64,000 nt of DNA, from contig NZ_JAMWYS010000006.1 of assembly GCF_023914155.1 (NCBI RefSeq), forward strand, positions 1 to 64,000, read 5' to 3'. The stretch comes from Solitalea agri (GTDB taxonomy: Bacteria > Bacteroidota > Bacteroidia > Sphingobacteriales > Sphingobacteriaceae). Positions 1-8,429 of the stretch are shown one piece after another. The notes under the pieces were generated by a model. That model saw nothing but the letters and a program-made list of their open reading frames with translations. It searched no databases and was not told where the DNA came from. A program made the translations under genes and the position numbers. The stretch's first letter is position 1, and each line of letters opens with the position of its first letter.

Positions 1-36
1 TCTCAATCAAAAAATATACAGTCAATTCTCGGCAAC

Positions 37-66
37 TAAAAAGGCTGCCCCTTTTGAGACAGCCTC
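37..66 (-). terminator. Intrinsic terminator of the 126-aa coiled-coil gene
   Basis: On the minus strand a GGCTG/CAGCC stem (43-47 with 60-64) is followed by a run of T (positions 42-38). It lies just downstream of the minus-strand gene that ends at 77. Confidence 0.65.
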
Positions 67-76
67 TTCTTTATTA

Positions 77-457
77 TTAATTGTATTTCGTTAGGAAAGT
101 GTTATACTCAGATTTTAGTTCATCGAAGATTTTTTGATAAGAACTTGTTCGACTTCTGAGTTCTTCAGGATCATCAACCGTTAATTGACTTACATCAGAC
201 CCATTTTCTTCGGCCTTGAGTTTAATAGCCTTATCTGCTTGTTTCAAATCGTGAAATAACTCATCAGAAACTTCACTATGCCTGATAAACTGGTTTTGAA
301 AATGTTCAACAAAGGGCATAGCGTCGGCGTTTCTTTTTTTAACCACCTCGGTTAAGCTCGAGTTAAACTTTTTTAGTTCATCTCTAACCGTGTTTACCAG
401 GTTTTTCCATTCTGCAATTTCTCCGTGTAAGTCGGATGCTTGAATTGTGCTGTTCAT
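77..457 (-). CDS. Hypothetical small helical/coiled-coil protein
   Basis: 126-residue protein with no family I recognise. It has no signal peptide or membrane segment. It is rich in Glu, Lys and Asp and looks almost wholly alpha-helical, with heptad-like spacing of hydrophobics through about residues 10-45 and 85-125, so a cytoplasmic coiled-coil or helical bundle is likely. It stands alone: cydA is transcribed divergently on its upstream side, and a clear intrinsic terminator lies just past its stop. Composition matches the neighbouring genes. The charged helical make-up resembles small stress-associated proteins of Bacteroidota, but that is only an impression; function unknown. Confidence 0.6.
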   Translation of the reverse strand: MNSTIQASDLHGEIAEWKNLVNTVRDELKKFNSSLTEVVKKRNADAMPFVEHFQNQFIRHSEVSDELFHDLKQADKAIKLKAEENGSDVSQLTVDDPEELRSRTSSYQKIFDELKSEYNTFLTKYN

Positions 458-666
458 AAGCGTAATTTTTAATTAATGAACAAATAGAAGAGTATATCCG
501 GTGGGATATAATTAGTATAAATTTTATAAAAAAATACCTTATTTCGAAATCATTTTCTTGAAAAAATGAACCTCTTTTAGTTATCTGAATAAGCTGATTT
601 GGCAGCGGTTTTTCGAAGAAAAAAATAATTTTCAGCATTGCAACAGTTCTTTTAATAAATTTGGGT

Positions 667-2004
667 ATGGATAATCTACTTGCCGCCCGTTCACAAATGG
701 CCCTATCCCTGGGCTTTCATATCATATTTTCTTGTATAGGCATGGCAATGCCTTTTTTTATGGCCGTTTCTCACTATAAATGGCTAAAAACAGGTGATGA
801 ACAATTCAAAAACCTTACAAAAGCATGGAGTAAAGGGGTTGCAATATTTTTTGTTACCGGAGCTGTTTCAGGCACTATGCTATCATTTGAATTAGGTTTA
901 TTATGGCCAGCATTTATGAAACATGCCGGTCCTATTTTCGGAATGCCATTCTCTCTTGAAGGCACCGCCTTCTTTATTGAAGCAATTGCCCTAGGATTTT
1001 ACCTTTATGGATGGAAAAAATTTAAACCGTGGTTCCATTGGTTTACAGGTGTAATGGTTGGTGTAACCGGACTTGCTTCTGGAATTTTGGTGGTTTCGGC
1101 AAATGCATGGATGAATAGTCCGGCTGGATTCGAATTTATAAATGGTGAGTATCTTAATATCGACCCAATTAAAGCCATGTTTAATGATGCCTGGTTTTCA
1201 CAGGCGTTACACATGACCATAGCAGCCTTTGTATCTACAGGCTTTGCTGTAGCAGGCATACATGCTTTAATGATCTTAAAAGGCAGCAACACATTATTTC
1301 ATTGGAAAGCCTTTAAAATTGCTATTTCATTCGGAGCTGTTTGCGCCATTTTACAGCCTTTGAGTGGTGATATTTCGGCAAAAGATGTAGCTCAACGCCA
1401 GCCTGCCAAGCTTGCTGCCATGGAAGCGCATTTCAAAACGGAAGAAAAAGCAGCTCTAATTATTGGCGGTATTCCAAATGAAAAAGAGAAAAAGGTTGAT
1501 TATGCCATTAAAATCCCGGGGGCTTTGAGCTTTTTAGCCCATGGCGATTTTAATGCCGAAGTAAAAGGACTTGATCAAATTCCAGAAAAAGATCACCCCC
1601 CTGTAGCAATTACCCATTATGCTTTTCAGGTAATGGTGGGTTGTGGTGTAGTTTTAATGTTAGCTGGAATATTGTTTCTAATTGCCTTTTATAAAAAGAA
1701 GAATTGGCTTGAATCCACTTGGTTTTTCAGGCTTTTTGCCATTCTAACTCCTCTTGGGTATATCGCTTTAGAAGCAGGCTGGGTGGTTACTGAAGTCGGT
1801 CGTCAACCCTGGATCATTTATGGTGTGATGAGAACCTCCGAAGCCGTAACACCTATGCCTGGCATTCAATATTCATTTTATCTATACTCATTAGTTTATT
1901 TATCCTTAAGTGTAGCCGTTACGTTTTTATTATACCGACAAATTAAAAGCATTCCGCTTAAATACGATTCTAACAACATCCAGCAATCTTTTACTTTAAA
2001 ATAA
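667..2004 (+). CDS. cydA: Cytochrome bd ubiquinol oxidase subunit I
   Basis: Catalytic subunit of the cytochrome bd quinol oxidase, an inner-membrane terminal oxidase with high oxygen affinity. From the ATG at 667 the protein is 445 residues, usual for the short-Q-loop type. Visible haem ligands are His18 (b595), His182 and Met388 (b558). The Q-loop contains Glu253 in a QPAKLAAME segment, and GRQPW lies at 378-382. About nine membrane segments are present. I chose ATG 667 rather than an in-frame TTG at 661 because homologues begin MxNLLAxRxQMxxSLGFH. cydB follows after 3 nt, so the two form an operon. No cydDC assembly genes or cydX are in the window. Confidence 0.97.
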   Translation: MDNLLAARSQMALSLGFHIIFSCIGMAMPFFMAVSHYKWLKTGDEQFKNLTKAWSKGVAIFFVTGAVSGTMLSFELGLLWPAFMKHAGPIFGMPFSLEGTAFFIEAIALGFYLYGWKKFKPWFHWFTGVMVGVTGLASGILVVSANAWMNSPAGFEFINGEYLNIDPIKAMFNDAWFSQALHMTIAAFVSTGFAVAGIHALMILKGSNTLFHWKAFKIAISFGAVCAILQPLSGDISAKDVAQRQPAKLAAMEAHFKTEEKAALIIGGIPNEKEKKVDYAIKIPGALSFLAHGDFNAEVKGLDQIPEKDHPPVAITHYAFQVMVGCGVVLMLAGILFLIAFYKKKNWLESTWFFRLFAILTPLGYIALEAGWVVTEVGRQPWIIYGVMRTSEAVTPMPGIQYSFYLYSLVYLSLSVAVTFLLYRQIKSIPLKYDSNNIQQSFTLK

Positions 2005-2007
2005 CCA

Positions 2008-3018
2008 ATGCTTTATATTGACATTGCCTTTTTAGGCCTTTCGATTCTACTCTACTTGTTATTTGGCGGTGCCGATTTTGGTGCTGGAATTATCGAATTA
2101 TTCAGTTCGGCTGAGACTAAGAACAAAACCCGAAAATTAACTTACAAGGCCATTGGCCCTATTTGGGAAGCCAATCATATGTGGCTCATCATTACCATTG
2201 TAATATTATTTGTAGGTTTTCCGATAGCTTATACCACTATTACAGTCCATCTTCATATTCCTTTGCTGATAATGTTGTTTGGCATTATTGCACGTGGTAC
2301 TGCCTTTGTTTTCAGACATTACGATGCGGTTAAAGATGATATGCAAAAAGTATATAATTTGATCTTTGTCTATTCAAGTTTTATCACTCCCCTATTTTTA
2401 GGAATTATAGCAGGATCTCTAATGAGTGGCAAAATCAACCCAACAGCGATAAGTTTCCATGAAGGATTTATAGCGCCATGGTTCAATTTGTTCTCAATAA
2501 GTGTCGGTTTATTTACCGTTTGTATCTGTGGTTTTTTAGCGGCTGTTTACCTAATAGGTGAGGCAAAATCAGCAGATGATGCTGCTATTTTTATTTCAAA
2601 AGCTAAATGGATGAATGTTGCTACTGTTTTATCAGGTGCATTGGTATTTATAATTTCAGAGGTTGAGCATATTGGAATTTTTAGAGGATTACTTACTAAC
2701 CGAATCAGTTTGCTTGCTATTATTGCAGCGTCAGTTTCATTATTCTTTTTGTGGGATTATCTTCTAAAGGGAAAGAAAAACAGAGTGAGAATATTGGCTG
2801 GGTTTCAAATCACGATGATCTTATTTGCTGTAGGATATGAGTATTTTCCTGCTTTTGTTTTGTTAAAGAATAACTCATTTATATCACTGCTTGAAAATAC
2901 GGCCCCTTTAAGTACATTAACAGCCTTAGGATGGGCGCTAATACTGGGCAGTTTGTTTATTCTCCCTGCATTATTCTATTTGTATTATAGTTTCCAGCAT
3001 AGGGAGCAGGAATATTAA
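2008..3018 (+). CDS. cydB: Cytochrome bd ubiquinol oxidase subunit II
   Basis: Second subunit of the bd oxidase, 336 residues with eight or nine transmembrane helices, needed for stable haem insertion into CydA. The family signature is visible: GGADFGAGIIELF near residue 20, then an IGPIWEANHMW block around residues 47-58 and an IIARGTAFVFRHY block near residue 96. It begins 3 nt after cydA, so the two are co-transcribed and probably translationally coupled. The gene is followed by a convergent nuclease gene with a 47-nt gap. Length and motifs are normal. Confidence 0.96.
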   Translation: MLYIDIAFLGLSILLYLLFGGADFGAGIIELFSSAETKNKTRKLTYKAIGPIWEANHMWLIITIVILFVGFPIAYTTITVHLHIPLLIMLFGIIARGTAFVFRHYDAVKDDMQKVYNLIFVYSSFITPLFLGIIAGSLMSGKINPTAISFHEGFIAPWFNLFSISVGLFTVCICGFLAAVYLIGEAKSADDAAIFISKAKWMNVATVLSGALVFIISEVEHIGIFRGLLTNRISLLAIIAASVSLFFLWDYLLKGKKNRVRILAGFQITMILFAVGYEYFPAFVLLKNNSFISLLENTAPLSTLTALGWALILGSLFILPALFYLYYSFQHREQEY

Positions 3019-3065
3019 CAGCTCACTACTAAATGTCAAATGCGGGCTTCGTAATGAAGACTGTA

Positions 3066-3551
3066 TTATTCATATTTCCAAAGACCAAGGTTTTTAGTCC
3101 GTGCTTCGCGTTCGAGTTTTACAAAATACTTTGAGAACTTCACATTAGGAGGAAATGTTGCTGCTTTGGCATAACCAAGAGCAACCAGCTTTTCATTAAT
3201 AAAAACTCCATTAGGCAAATAAGCGTAAGCTAATGTTCGCCCGTATCGGTCTTTCTTGCTAACGTCATATTCCAGTTTTATTTGTTTATCCTTCAACAAC
3301 GCAATTAAAAAGGCCTTTGCTTGCTGACCATAAATTCCAACGTCTTTATGAGCCGATTTATGAATCTCGGGTGCATCAATGCCAATTAACCTGATCTTTT
3401 CAATCTTATTATTACCTATTGAAATATAAAAGGTATCTCCATCAATGACTTTCTGAACATGATAATATCTTATTTCCGGTTCGGTTTTGGGCGAATTAAT
3501 CTCAATAACGCTGATAAAGAACAGCATTATGGTTGATAGAACTTTAATCAT
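3066..3551 (-). CDS. Secreted thermonuclease-like (SNase-fold) nuclease
   Basis: 161-residue protein with an N-terminal hydrophobic segment (about residues 5-18), probably a signal peptide or membrane anchor, followed by a staphylococcal-nuclease OB-fold domain. The expected Ca-binding and catalytic residues are seen: Asp38 in the DGDT motif, Arg54, Asp59, Glu62 (IDAPE block) and Arg105 (DRYGRTLAY). The family cleaves DNA and RNA to 3'-phosphomononucleotides. Export suggests nutrient scavenging or degradation of extracellular DNA. It follows the efflux operon on the same strand but is separated by a strong hairpin at 3588-3618, so it is likely its own unit. Confidence 0.9.
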   Translation of the reverse strand: MIKVLSTIMLFFISVIEINSPKTEPEIRYYHVQKVIDGDTFYISIGNNKIEKIRLIGIDAPEIHKSAHKDVGIYGQQAKAFLIALLKDKQIKLEYDVSKKDRYGRTLAYAYLPNGVFINEKLVALGYAKAATFPPNVKFSKYFVKLEREARTKNLGLWKYE

Positions 3552-3587
3552 TAAGTTTTATTGGTTTAATTGAAGGCTATACAAGAA

Positions 3588-3618
3588 ACCGGCGCTCTCA
3601 TCACTGATTAGCGCCGGC
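3588..3618 (-). terminator. Hairpin terminator after the efflux operon
   Basis: Perfect 8-bp stem CCGGCGCT/AGCGCCGG (3589-3596 with 3610-3617), followed on the minus strand by a T-rich tract. It lies between the TolC-family gene and the downstream SNase gene. Confidence 0.6.
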
Positions 3619-3646
3619 AATAATACAACCTATCTACGTATTTTGC

Positions 3647-4954
3647 TTAATTATTGTTCCAAAACTGTACACCCATTAAGCGTTTTAAAGCTAACTGGGT
3701 GGTTGCTAGTTGATATTCGAATTGAATTTGATCGACCTTAGCCTTTAATAAATTACTTTGAGCATCCAACAATTCAATATTGGTTATTACACCATTTTTG
3801 AATCTTGAGTTAGCCAGATCAAGCGCCTTTTGAGCTTGCTCCACTTGCGTGGCCGAAAACGTCACTTTTTCGCTTTCGGTACTTTCATCAGCAATTGTTT
3901 GCTGAATATCTTTTTTAAGGTTAATGCTTACAGCATCGGTATTGTATTCAGATGCTTTATAGTTAACTTTTGAGATATTATGCTCATTGTCGTTACGCCC
4001 TCCCGTATAAATTGGAACAGATAAAACCGCCCCAACATTATAGTTGAACTTCATTTTGTAAATATCTCCAGGGAAATAGCCGTTTTTATAGCCTGTTCCT
4101 CCAACAAAACGCAAAGCCGGAGCCCAATTCTTTTCCGTTGTTTTCAGCTCACTTGCGGCTGCATCCTGACGAGATTTTGCAGCAGCTAAATCAGGATTGG
4201 TTGCTTGTGCTACAGCGAAAACTGAGTCGGCATTATGCTGGGTAAGTTGGTAATCGAAACTCTTAAACGGAATTGAACTACTATTGTAAGAAGTACCCGC
4301 CATGGTGTTCAACAAAATAACTTGCTTTTGAAGGGAATTCAGAAGTTCGGTTTTACGGTTGATGGCATCATTCAGCTTAACCTGTGTCGATACCAAATCA
4401 AACTCAATACCCACACCATTACGAATACGGCTGTCGATGATCTTCTTTGTACCATTTAGTACTTCAATTTGTGCGTCAATGGCATCAATACTTTTATTCA
4501 GAAAAATAATATTGTTGTAAACATTGGCCACACGATAAGCAAAACCAAACGAGGTGCTCTTGTATTGGCTTTCTACAACCTTTTTCTGACTTTTACTTTT
4601 ATCAATATCAGCTTTGGTTTTCCCAAAATCATACACCAGCTGATTTACTTTAATACCAGCATCCCATTGGTCGAGTGGGTAAAAAGAGAATTGCTCCGGT
4701 CCAAAGTTAGCGTAAGAATCAGGGTACACGTGATGATAAGCAGCGTCACCAGTAACAGTTGGCAAATATTTACTTTTAGTAATTTCAGTTTGAAAATCGC
4801 TTACTTCCAACTGAACCTTTTGCTCTTTTAATGTTGGGTAATAATCGATCGCCTTGGCAACAATGCCATTTAATGACGCTGGTTCATTGGTTTGCGCCTG
4901 TAAAGAGGTAAATGCAAACAATGAAATTATACCGAGTACGTATTTTTTATTCAT
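3647..4954 (-). CDS. TolC-family outer-membrane efflux channel
   Basis: 435-residue outer-membrane factor with a signal peptide that ends near the SLQAQ at residues 17-21. It shows two repeats of long helices typical of the OEP/TolC fold (coiled-coil about 30-215 and 240-430) and a VDQIQFEYQLATTQLALKRL-type C-terminal repeat. It forms the trans-periplasmic channel of a tripartite pump. It is the last gene of an operon with the HlyD-family adaptor and the DHA2 transporter upstream; 77 nt separate it from the transporter gene. A palindromic site controls the operon's divergent promoter, implying MarR regulation. The exported substrate is unknown; multidrug or toxic compounds are likely. Confidence 0.93.
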   Translation of the reverse strand: MNKKYVLGIISLFAFTSLQAQTNEPASLNGIVAKAIDYYPTLKEQKVQLEVSDFQTEITKSKYLPTVTGDAAYHHVYPDSYANFGPEQFSFYPLDQWDAGIKVNQLVYDFGKTKADIDKSKSQKKVVESQYKSTSFGFAYRVANVYNNIIFLNKSIDAIDAQIEVLNGTKKIIDSRIRNGVGIEFDLVSTQVKLNDAINRKTELLNSLQKQVILLNTMAGTSYNSSSIPFKSFDYQLTQHNADSVFAVAQATNPDLAAAKSRQDAAASELKTTEKNWAPALRFVGGTGYKNGYFPGDIYKMKFNYNVGAVLSVPIYTGGRNDNEHNISKVNYKASEYNTDAVSINLKKDIQQTIADESTESEKVTFSATQVEQAQKALDLANSRFKNGVITNIELLDAQSNLLKAKVDQIQFEYQLATTQLALKRLMGVQFWNNN

Positions 4955-5031
4955 CTATCTTTCGATTTATTTTTTGATTGTAGTTGTAAATTGAAAATGT
5001 AGTTCAATTTACTACAAGCTATTTTTATTTA

Positions 5032-6618
5032 CTAATGTGCTGCCTCTGCTGCTGCTTTTTGAGCTTGTTCAGCTTCTTTTTTGCTCATGGTTTTACGTTT
5101 TACCAAACCAATTAAAGGAAGGCAAATAATAAAGAAGATCCCAACCAAACGAAATGCATCCTGATAACTTAGTAATGCAGCCTGTTGATTAACAATGCCG
5201 TCGATCATGTGCAAGGCCTGATCTTTGGCGCGGGTCAAGTCAGCTCCTTTGCTCATAAAAAAGCTGGTTAATTGATTGATACGTTGTGATGAAATAAATC
5301 CACCATCTACGTTGCTTATCAAATCAACCCGGTGTGTGCCCATACGGTTGCCGATATATGTATTGGTGATAGCAATACCAAAAGCTCCACCCAACTGGCG
5401 CATCATATTGTTAATAGCAATTCCTTGCGGAATATCTTTTGGTGCTAAGCCCATAACTGCCTGGTTGGTCAACGGCACCGTTAACATAGCTGCTCCCACC
5501 CCACGGATGATCAAGGGATGAAAGAAATCCCAGCTACTTGCATCAGCATTAAAGCTGGCCATCCAAAAACAAAATCCTATGTAGCAGGCAAAGCCAACAC
5601 CTACGAATAATTGTGGCGAAGTTCCTTTAACCATCATTTTACCAACGATAGGCAAAATGAAAAAGGCACTTAATGTCCCCGGAATTAAGGAGACACCTGT
5701 CATTGTTGGCGTATACCCCATTAGACGCTGCACCATCACCGGGTAAATAAATACCGCCGCAAACAATCCGTAACCGAAAATAAAGGTTAAAATAGTGGTA
5801 AAGGCCAAGGTTTTATTACCCATTACCCTGATGTTAACCACGGGTTCTTTTTGCCTAAGCTCCCAGATCACAAAACCTACCAGACCTACTATAGCAGCAA
5901 TGGTTAAAGCGGTAATATAATTGGTATGGAACCAATCTTCCGATTCACCTTTTTCAAGAACAACCTGTAACGCTCCAATCCCTACAGCAAGCAACACGAT
6001 ACCAATCACATCAATATGCATGTTTTTGCGATCGATACTGTATTCTTCCGGTTTCTTGTCTACAAAAAGATAAACTAAAACCGCGGCTACAATACCTACC
6101 GGAACATTAATATCGAATATTAAGGGCCAGTTAAAATGATCAATGATCACACCTCCTAGAGTTGGGCCGAAAGCCGGTCCAACAATTACTCCCATACCAA
6201 ATAAAGCGGAAGCAAACGGGCGTTCTTCAGTAGGAAATGAATCAAATAAAAGAGCTTGAGATGTAGATAGAAGCGCGCCACCGCCTACGCCTTGTATGAA
6301 CCTGAAAATAACTAACTCAACCAAACCAGTTGACTGACCACAGGCATACGAAGCAATGGTGAATAATATAATGGAGCCGAGATAGTAATTTTTTCTGCCG
6401 AAATAACGGGCAAGAAAGCCTGTCATTGGAATAATGATTACGTTGGCAATAGCATATGATGTTACCACCCAGGCTATGTCTTCAATTGACGCACCTAAAC
6501 TGCCGCTCATTTGCGACAAGGCAACGTTTACAATTGAAGTATCAATAAGCTCCATGATTGCTGCAACAATAACCGTTATTACAACAATCCATTTTTTAAA
6601 GCCTGTTGGAGTAGCCAT
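5032..6618 (-). CDS. DHA2-family (EmrB-like) MFS drug transporter
   Basis: 528-residue proton-driven major facilitator with 14 predicted transmembrane helices. TM1 carries the ELIDTSIVNVAL segment of the DHA2 group and motif A appears as GFLARYFGRKNYY. The C-motif glycines/prolines (GVIVGPAFGPTLGG) mark an antiporter. It is the inner-membrane engine of the tripartite pump: the adaptor gene ends 1 nt upstream of its start and the TolC-family gene follows. The C-terminus is a short charged helix rich in Ala, Glu and Gln. EmrB homologues export hydrophobic drugs and uncouplers; the substrate here cannot be read from sequence. Confidence 0.94.
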   Translation of the reverse strand: MATPTGFKKWIVVITVIVAAIMELIDTSIVNVALSQMSGSLGASIEDIAWVVTSYAIANVIIIPMTGFLARYFGRKNYYLGSIILFTIASYACGQSTGLVELVIFRFIQGVGGGALLSTSQALLFDSFPTEERPFASALFGMGVIVGPAFGPTLGGVIIDHFNWPLIFDINVPVGIVAAVLVYLFVDKKPEEYSIDRKNMHIDVIGIVLLAVGIGALQVVLEKGESEDWFHTNYITALTIAAIVGLVGFVIWELRQKEPVVNIRVMGNKTLAFTTILTFIFGYGLFAAVFIYPVMVQRLMGYTPTMTGVSLIPGTLSAFFILPIVGKMMVKGTSPQLFVGVGFACYIGFCFWMASFNADASSWDFFHPLIIRGVGAAMLTVPLTNQAVMGLAPKDIPQGIAINNMMRQLGGAFGIAITNTYIGNRMGTHRVDLISNVDGGFISSQRINQLTSFFMSKGADLTRAKDQALHMIDGIVNQQAALLSYQDAFRLVGIFFIICLPLIGLVKRKTMSKKEAEQAQKAAAEAAH

Positions 6619-6619
6619 A

Positions 6620-7669
6620 TTACTTAACCTCTACAGAAACGTCCAAACTTAAGCCCGATTTTAAATACTCGCGGTATTTATCAGGTTCGTTCAACTGGAT
6701 TTTTACAGGAACACGCTGGGTAACTTTAACGAAGTTACCAGTGGCATTATCAGGTGGCAATAAAGAGAATTTAGCGCCCGTGGCTTCAGAAATTGAAACA
6801 ACTTTACCTAAAATGCTTAAATCAGGATAACTGTCGATAGTGATTTTAGCGGATTGACCAACTTTGATCTTCTCAATCTGAGTTTCCTTAAAGTTAGCTA
6901 CCACCCAAAATTCATTATTATCAATGATGGTCATTAATGGCTGACCGGCTTGAATATATTGTCCGTTCTCAATGTTCTTTTTACCGATTTTACCACTTGC
7001 TGTTGCAACAATAGTCGTATAAGAAAGCTTCAATTTTTCTTCATCTATTTTAGCTTTCTTGAAATCAACATTTGCCTGGGCTTTAGCTACAGCAGCCTGC
7101 ATCATTGGAATTCTAGAAGCTGAAATGGCTACATCTTCCTGTGAGGCTACTATTTGTTTTTGGGTAACATCATAATTGGTTTTCGAATCATCAACTTGTT
7201 TAGAAGTGATGGCCTGATCTTTAAACAGGTTTTGATCCCGTTTATAATCAGCTGAAGCCTTATTAGCTTTAATTTGATTTAAAGACAAATTGGTTTTGCT
7301 CAGGTTTGCGGTCAGTTCCGTATTCTTTAACGAAGCCTTTGCACTTTCAAGATCAGCCAATGCCGTTTGATATTCAGCTTCCATTTGTTTCAGGGTTATC
7401 TGTAACTCATCGTCATCAACGGTAACAATGGTATCCCCTACTTTTACTTGTTGATAATCCTGAACATTTACAGTTTTTACATAACCTCCCACACGCGATA
7501 AAATTGGCGTCATGTGACCCTCTACTTGTGCATTATCAGTGCTTTCGTGGGCTAAAAAGAAGATAACGCGCTTATAGCCATAAATACAAGCAGCGATAAT
7601 CACTATACCAATTATCACGCGGCTAATAATTTTCTTACTTGGATTTGATGTAGAATTCTCAGTGCTCAT
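6620..7669 (-). CDS. HlyD/EmrA-family periplasmic adaptor protein
   Basis: 349-residue membrane-fusion protein. One N-terminal transmembrane helix (about residues 14-32) is followed by a split biotinyl-lipoyl domain (about 50-80 and 210-250), a long Ala/Lys-rich coiled-coil hairpin (about 85-200) and a beta-barrel domain. The STDNAQVEGHMTPI start of the lipoyl region is typical of EmrA. It joins the DHA2 transporter to the TolC channel. It is first in the efflux operon; a -33/-7 promoter and an 18-bp palindrome lie just upstream, and the divergent neighbour is a MarR regulator. Confidence 0.94.
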   Translation of the reverse strand: MSTENSTSNPSKKIISRVIIGIVIIAACIYGYKRVIFFLAHESTDNAQVEGHMTPILSRVGGYVKTVNVQDYQQVKVGDTIVTVDDDELQITLKQMEAEYQTALADLESAKASLKNTELTANLSKTNLSLNQIKANKASADYKRDQNLFKDQAITSKQVDDSKTNYDVTQKQIVASQEDVAISASRIPMMQAAVAKAQANVDFKKAKIDEEKLKLSYTTIVATASGKIGKKNIENGQYIQAGQPLMTIIDNNEFWVVANFKETQIEKIKVGQSAKITIDSYPDLSILGKVVSISEATGAKFSLLPPDNATGNFVKVTQRVPVKIQLNEPDKYREYLKSGLSLDVSVEVK

Positions 7670-7687
7670 AAGTTTTAAAATATTTTA

Positions 7688-7718
7688 CAAAGGTAAACCA
7701 CGTTGACTATATTGTCAA
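7688..7718 (-). promoter_or_regulatory. Bacteroidota-type promoter of the efflux operon
   Basis: Minus-strand -7 box TACCTTTG (7695-7688), a perfect TAnnTTTG match, sits 20 nt downstream of a TTG -33 element (7718-7716). The -7 box lies 18 nt upstream of the adaptor gene start. The -33 element falls inside the right arm of the palindromic operator, so a bound repressor would block it. Confidence 0.6.
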
Positions 7719-7719
7719 C
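7702..7719. promoter_or_regulatory. Palindromic operator, probable MarR binding site
   Basis: GTTGAC-N6-GTCAAC with perfect 6-bp arms in the 132-nt gap between the divergent efflux operon and the MarR gene. A further half-site TTGACTA follows at 7724-7730. The site overlaps the -33 element of the efflux promoter and lies just upstream of a plus-strand TATTTTTG -7 box (7729-7736), as expected for a repressor controlling both directions. Confidence 0.6.
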
Positions 7720-7801
7720 CTTATTGACTATTTTTGTAAAATAAATTTACATATTGCACTCTGAATGTTATTGTAGCTGCAATCAGAAACGTGAGTATTT
7801 T

Positions 7802-8302
7802 ATGAAAGAACTATTAAAAGGTCAACTTGAGCAATTAAAGGATTTAAGAAAGAAAAGTCTTAGCCGAACAGTTCATAACCTCAGAATGCATTTAAGCAGT
7901 AGACTTACTAAACGTATTCACGAAATGGGTTATCCTTCGTGCTCGTTTCAGCATACAGCCATTTTTGCCAACATCGATATTGAGGGAACCAATATTGTAA
8001 CATTAGCCGACAGAGCTAATATTTCTAAACAAGCGATGAGTAAGCTGGTTAAAGACATTGAAGAAATGGGTTATGTAGAGACGATTAAAGATCCAAAAGA
8101 TTCAAGGGCACTTCTGGTTATTTTAACTGATTTGGGAGCTGAATTAATAATTAACGTGCAATCTTGCATTAAAGAAATCAAGGATGAGGTGGAAAGCGTT
8201 ATCAGTAAGGATAAACTCGATACCTTCATGTCCATTGCTACCGAAATCAACGAATATTTTGATCAGGATAACAGATCAGAAAAAGGATATAAAGTTCAAT
8301 AA
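7802..8302 (+). CDS. MarR-family transcriptional regulator
   Basis: 166-residue winged-helix regulator. The recognition region around residues 58-85 (IVTLADRANISKQAMSKLVK) and the wing (ETIKDPKDSRALLVILTDLG) are typical of MarR proteins, which usually repress a neighbouring efflux gene until a ligand binds. I chose ATG 7802; an upstream TTG at 7754 would add a Cys-rich 16-residue tail that does not look native and would begin soon after the -7 box. It is divergent from the tripartite pump and an 18-bp palindrome lies between them, so it probably controls both. A perfect hairpin terminator follows. Confidence 0.9.
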   Translation: MKELLKGQLEQLKDLRKKSLSRTVHNLRMHLSSRLTKRIHEMGYPSCSFQHTAIFANIDIEGTNIVTLADRANISKQAMSKLVKDIEEMGYVETIKDPKDSRALLVILTDLGAELIINVQSCIKEIKDEVESVISKDKLDTFMSIATEINEYFDQDNRSEKGYKVQ

Positions 8303-8338
8303 AAACGAATGGATCTGATTTCAGATCCATTCGTTTTT
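8301..8338. terminator. Bidirectional intrinsic terminator
   Basis: Near-perfect 18-bp hairpin (AAAAACGAATGGATCTGA with its complement) with T runs on both strands. It lies between the MarR gene and the converging FecR-like gene. Confidence 0.85.
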
Positions 8339-8429
8339 ATTGTTCTATTTTATTTCAACTTCCATTTCGTCAAGCATCCCTACTCCCCAATAAATATTCG
8401 CAGAAGTGTTAGTGCCCTAAACTAACCTT

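Noticed and set aside
384-638. 84-codon frame overlapping the first gene
   Set aside because: Low-complexity, Phe/Ile-rich translation of A+T-rich noncoding DNA, antisense to the cydA upstream region and in another frame to the real gene.
656-663. TAAATTTG as a cydA -7 box
   Set aside because: It matches the consensus but lies only 3 nt before the ATG at 667 and no TTG element is 19-21 nt upstream; a transcript from it would be leaderless or lack the start.
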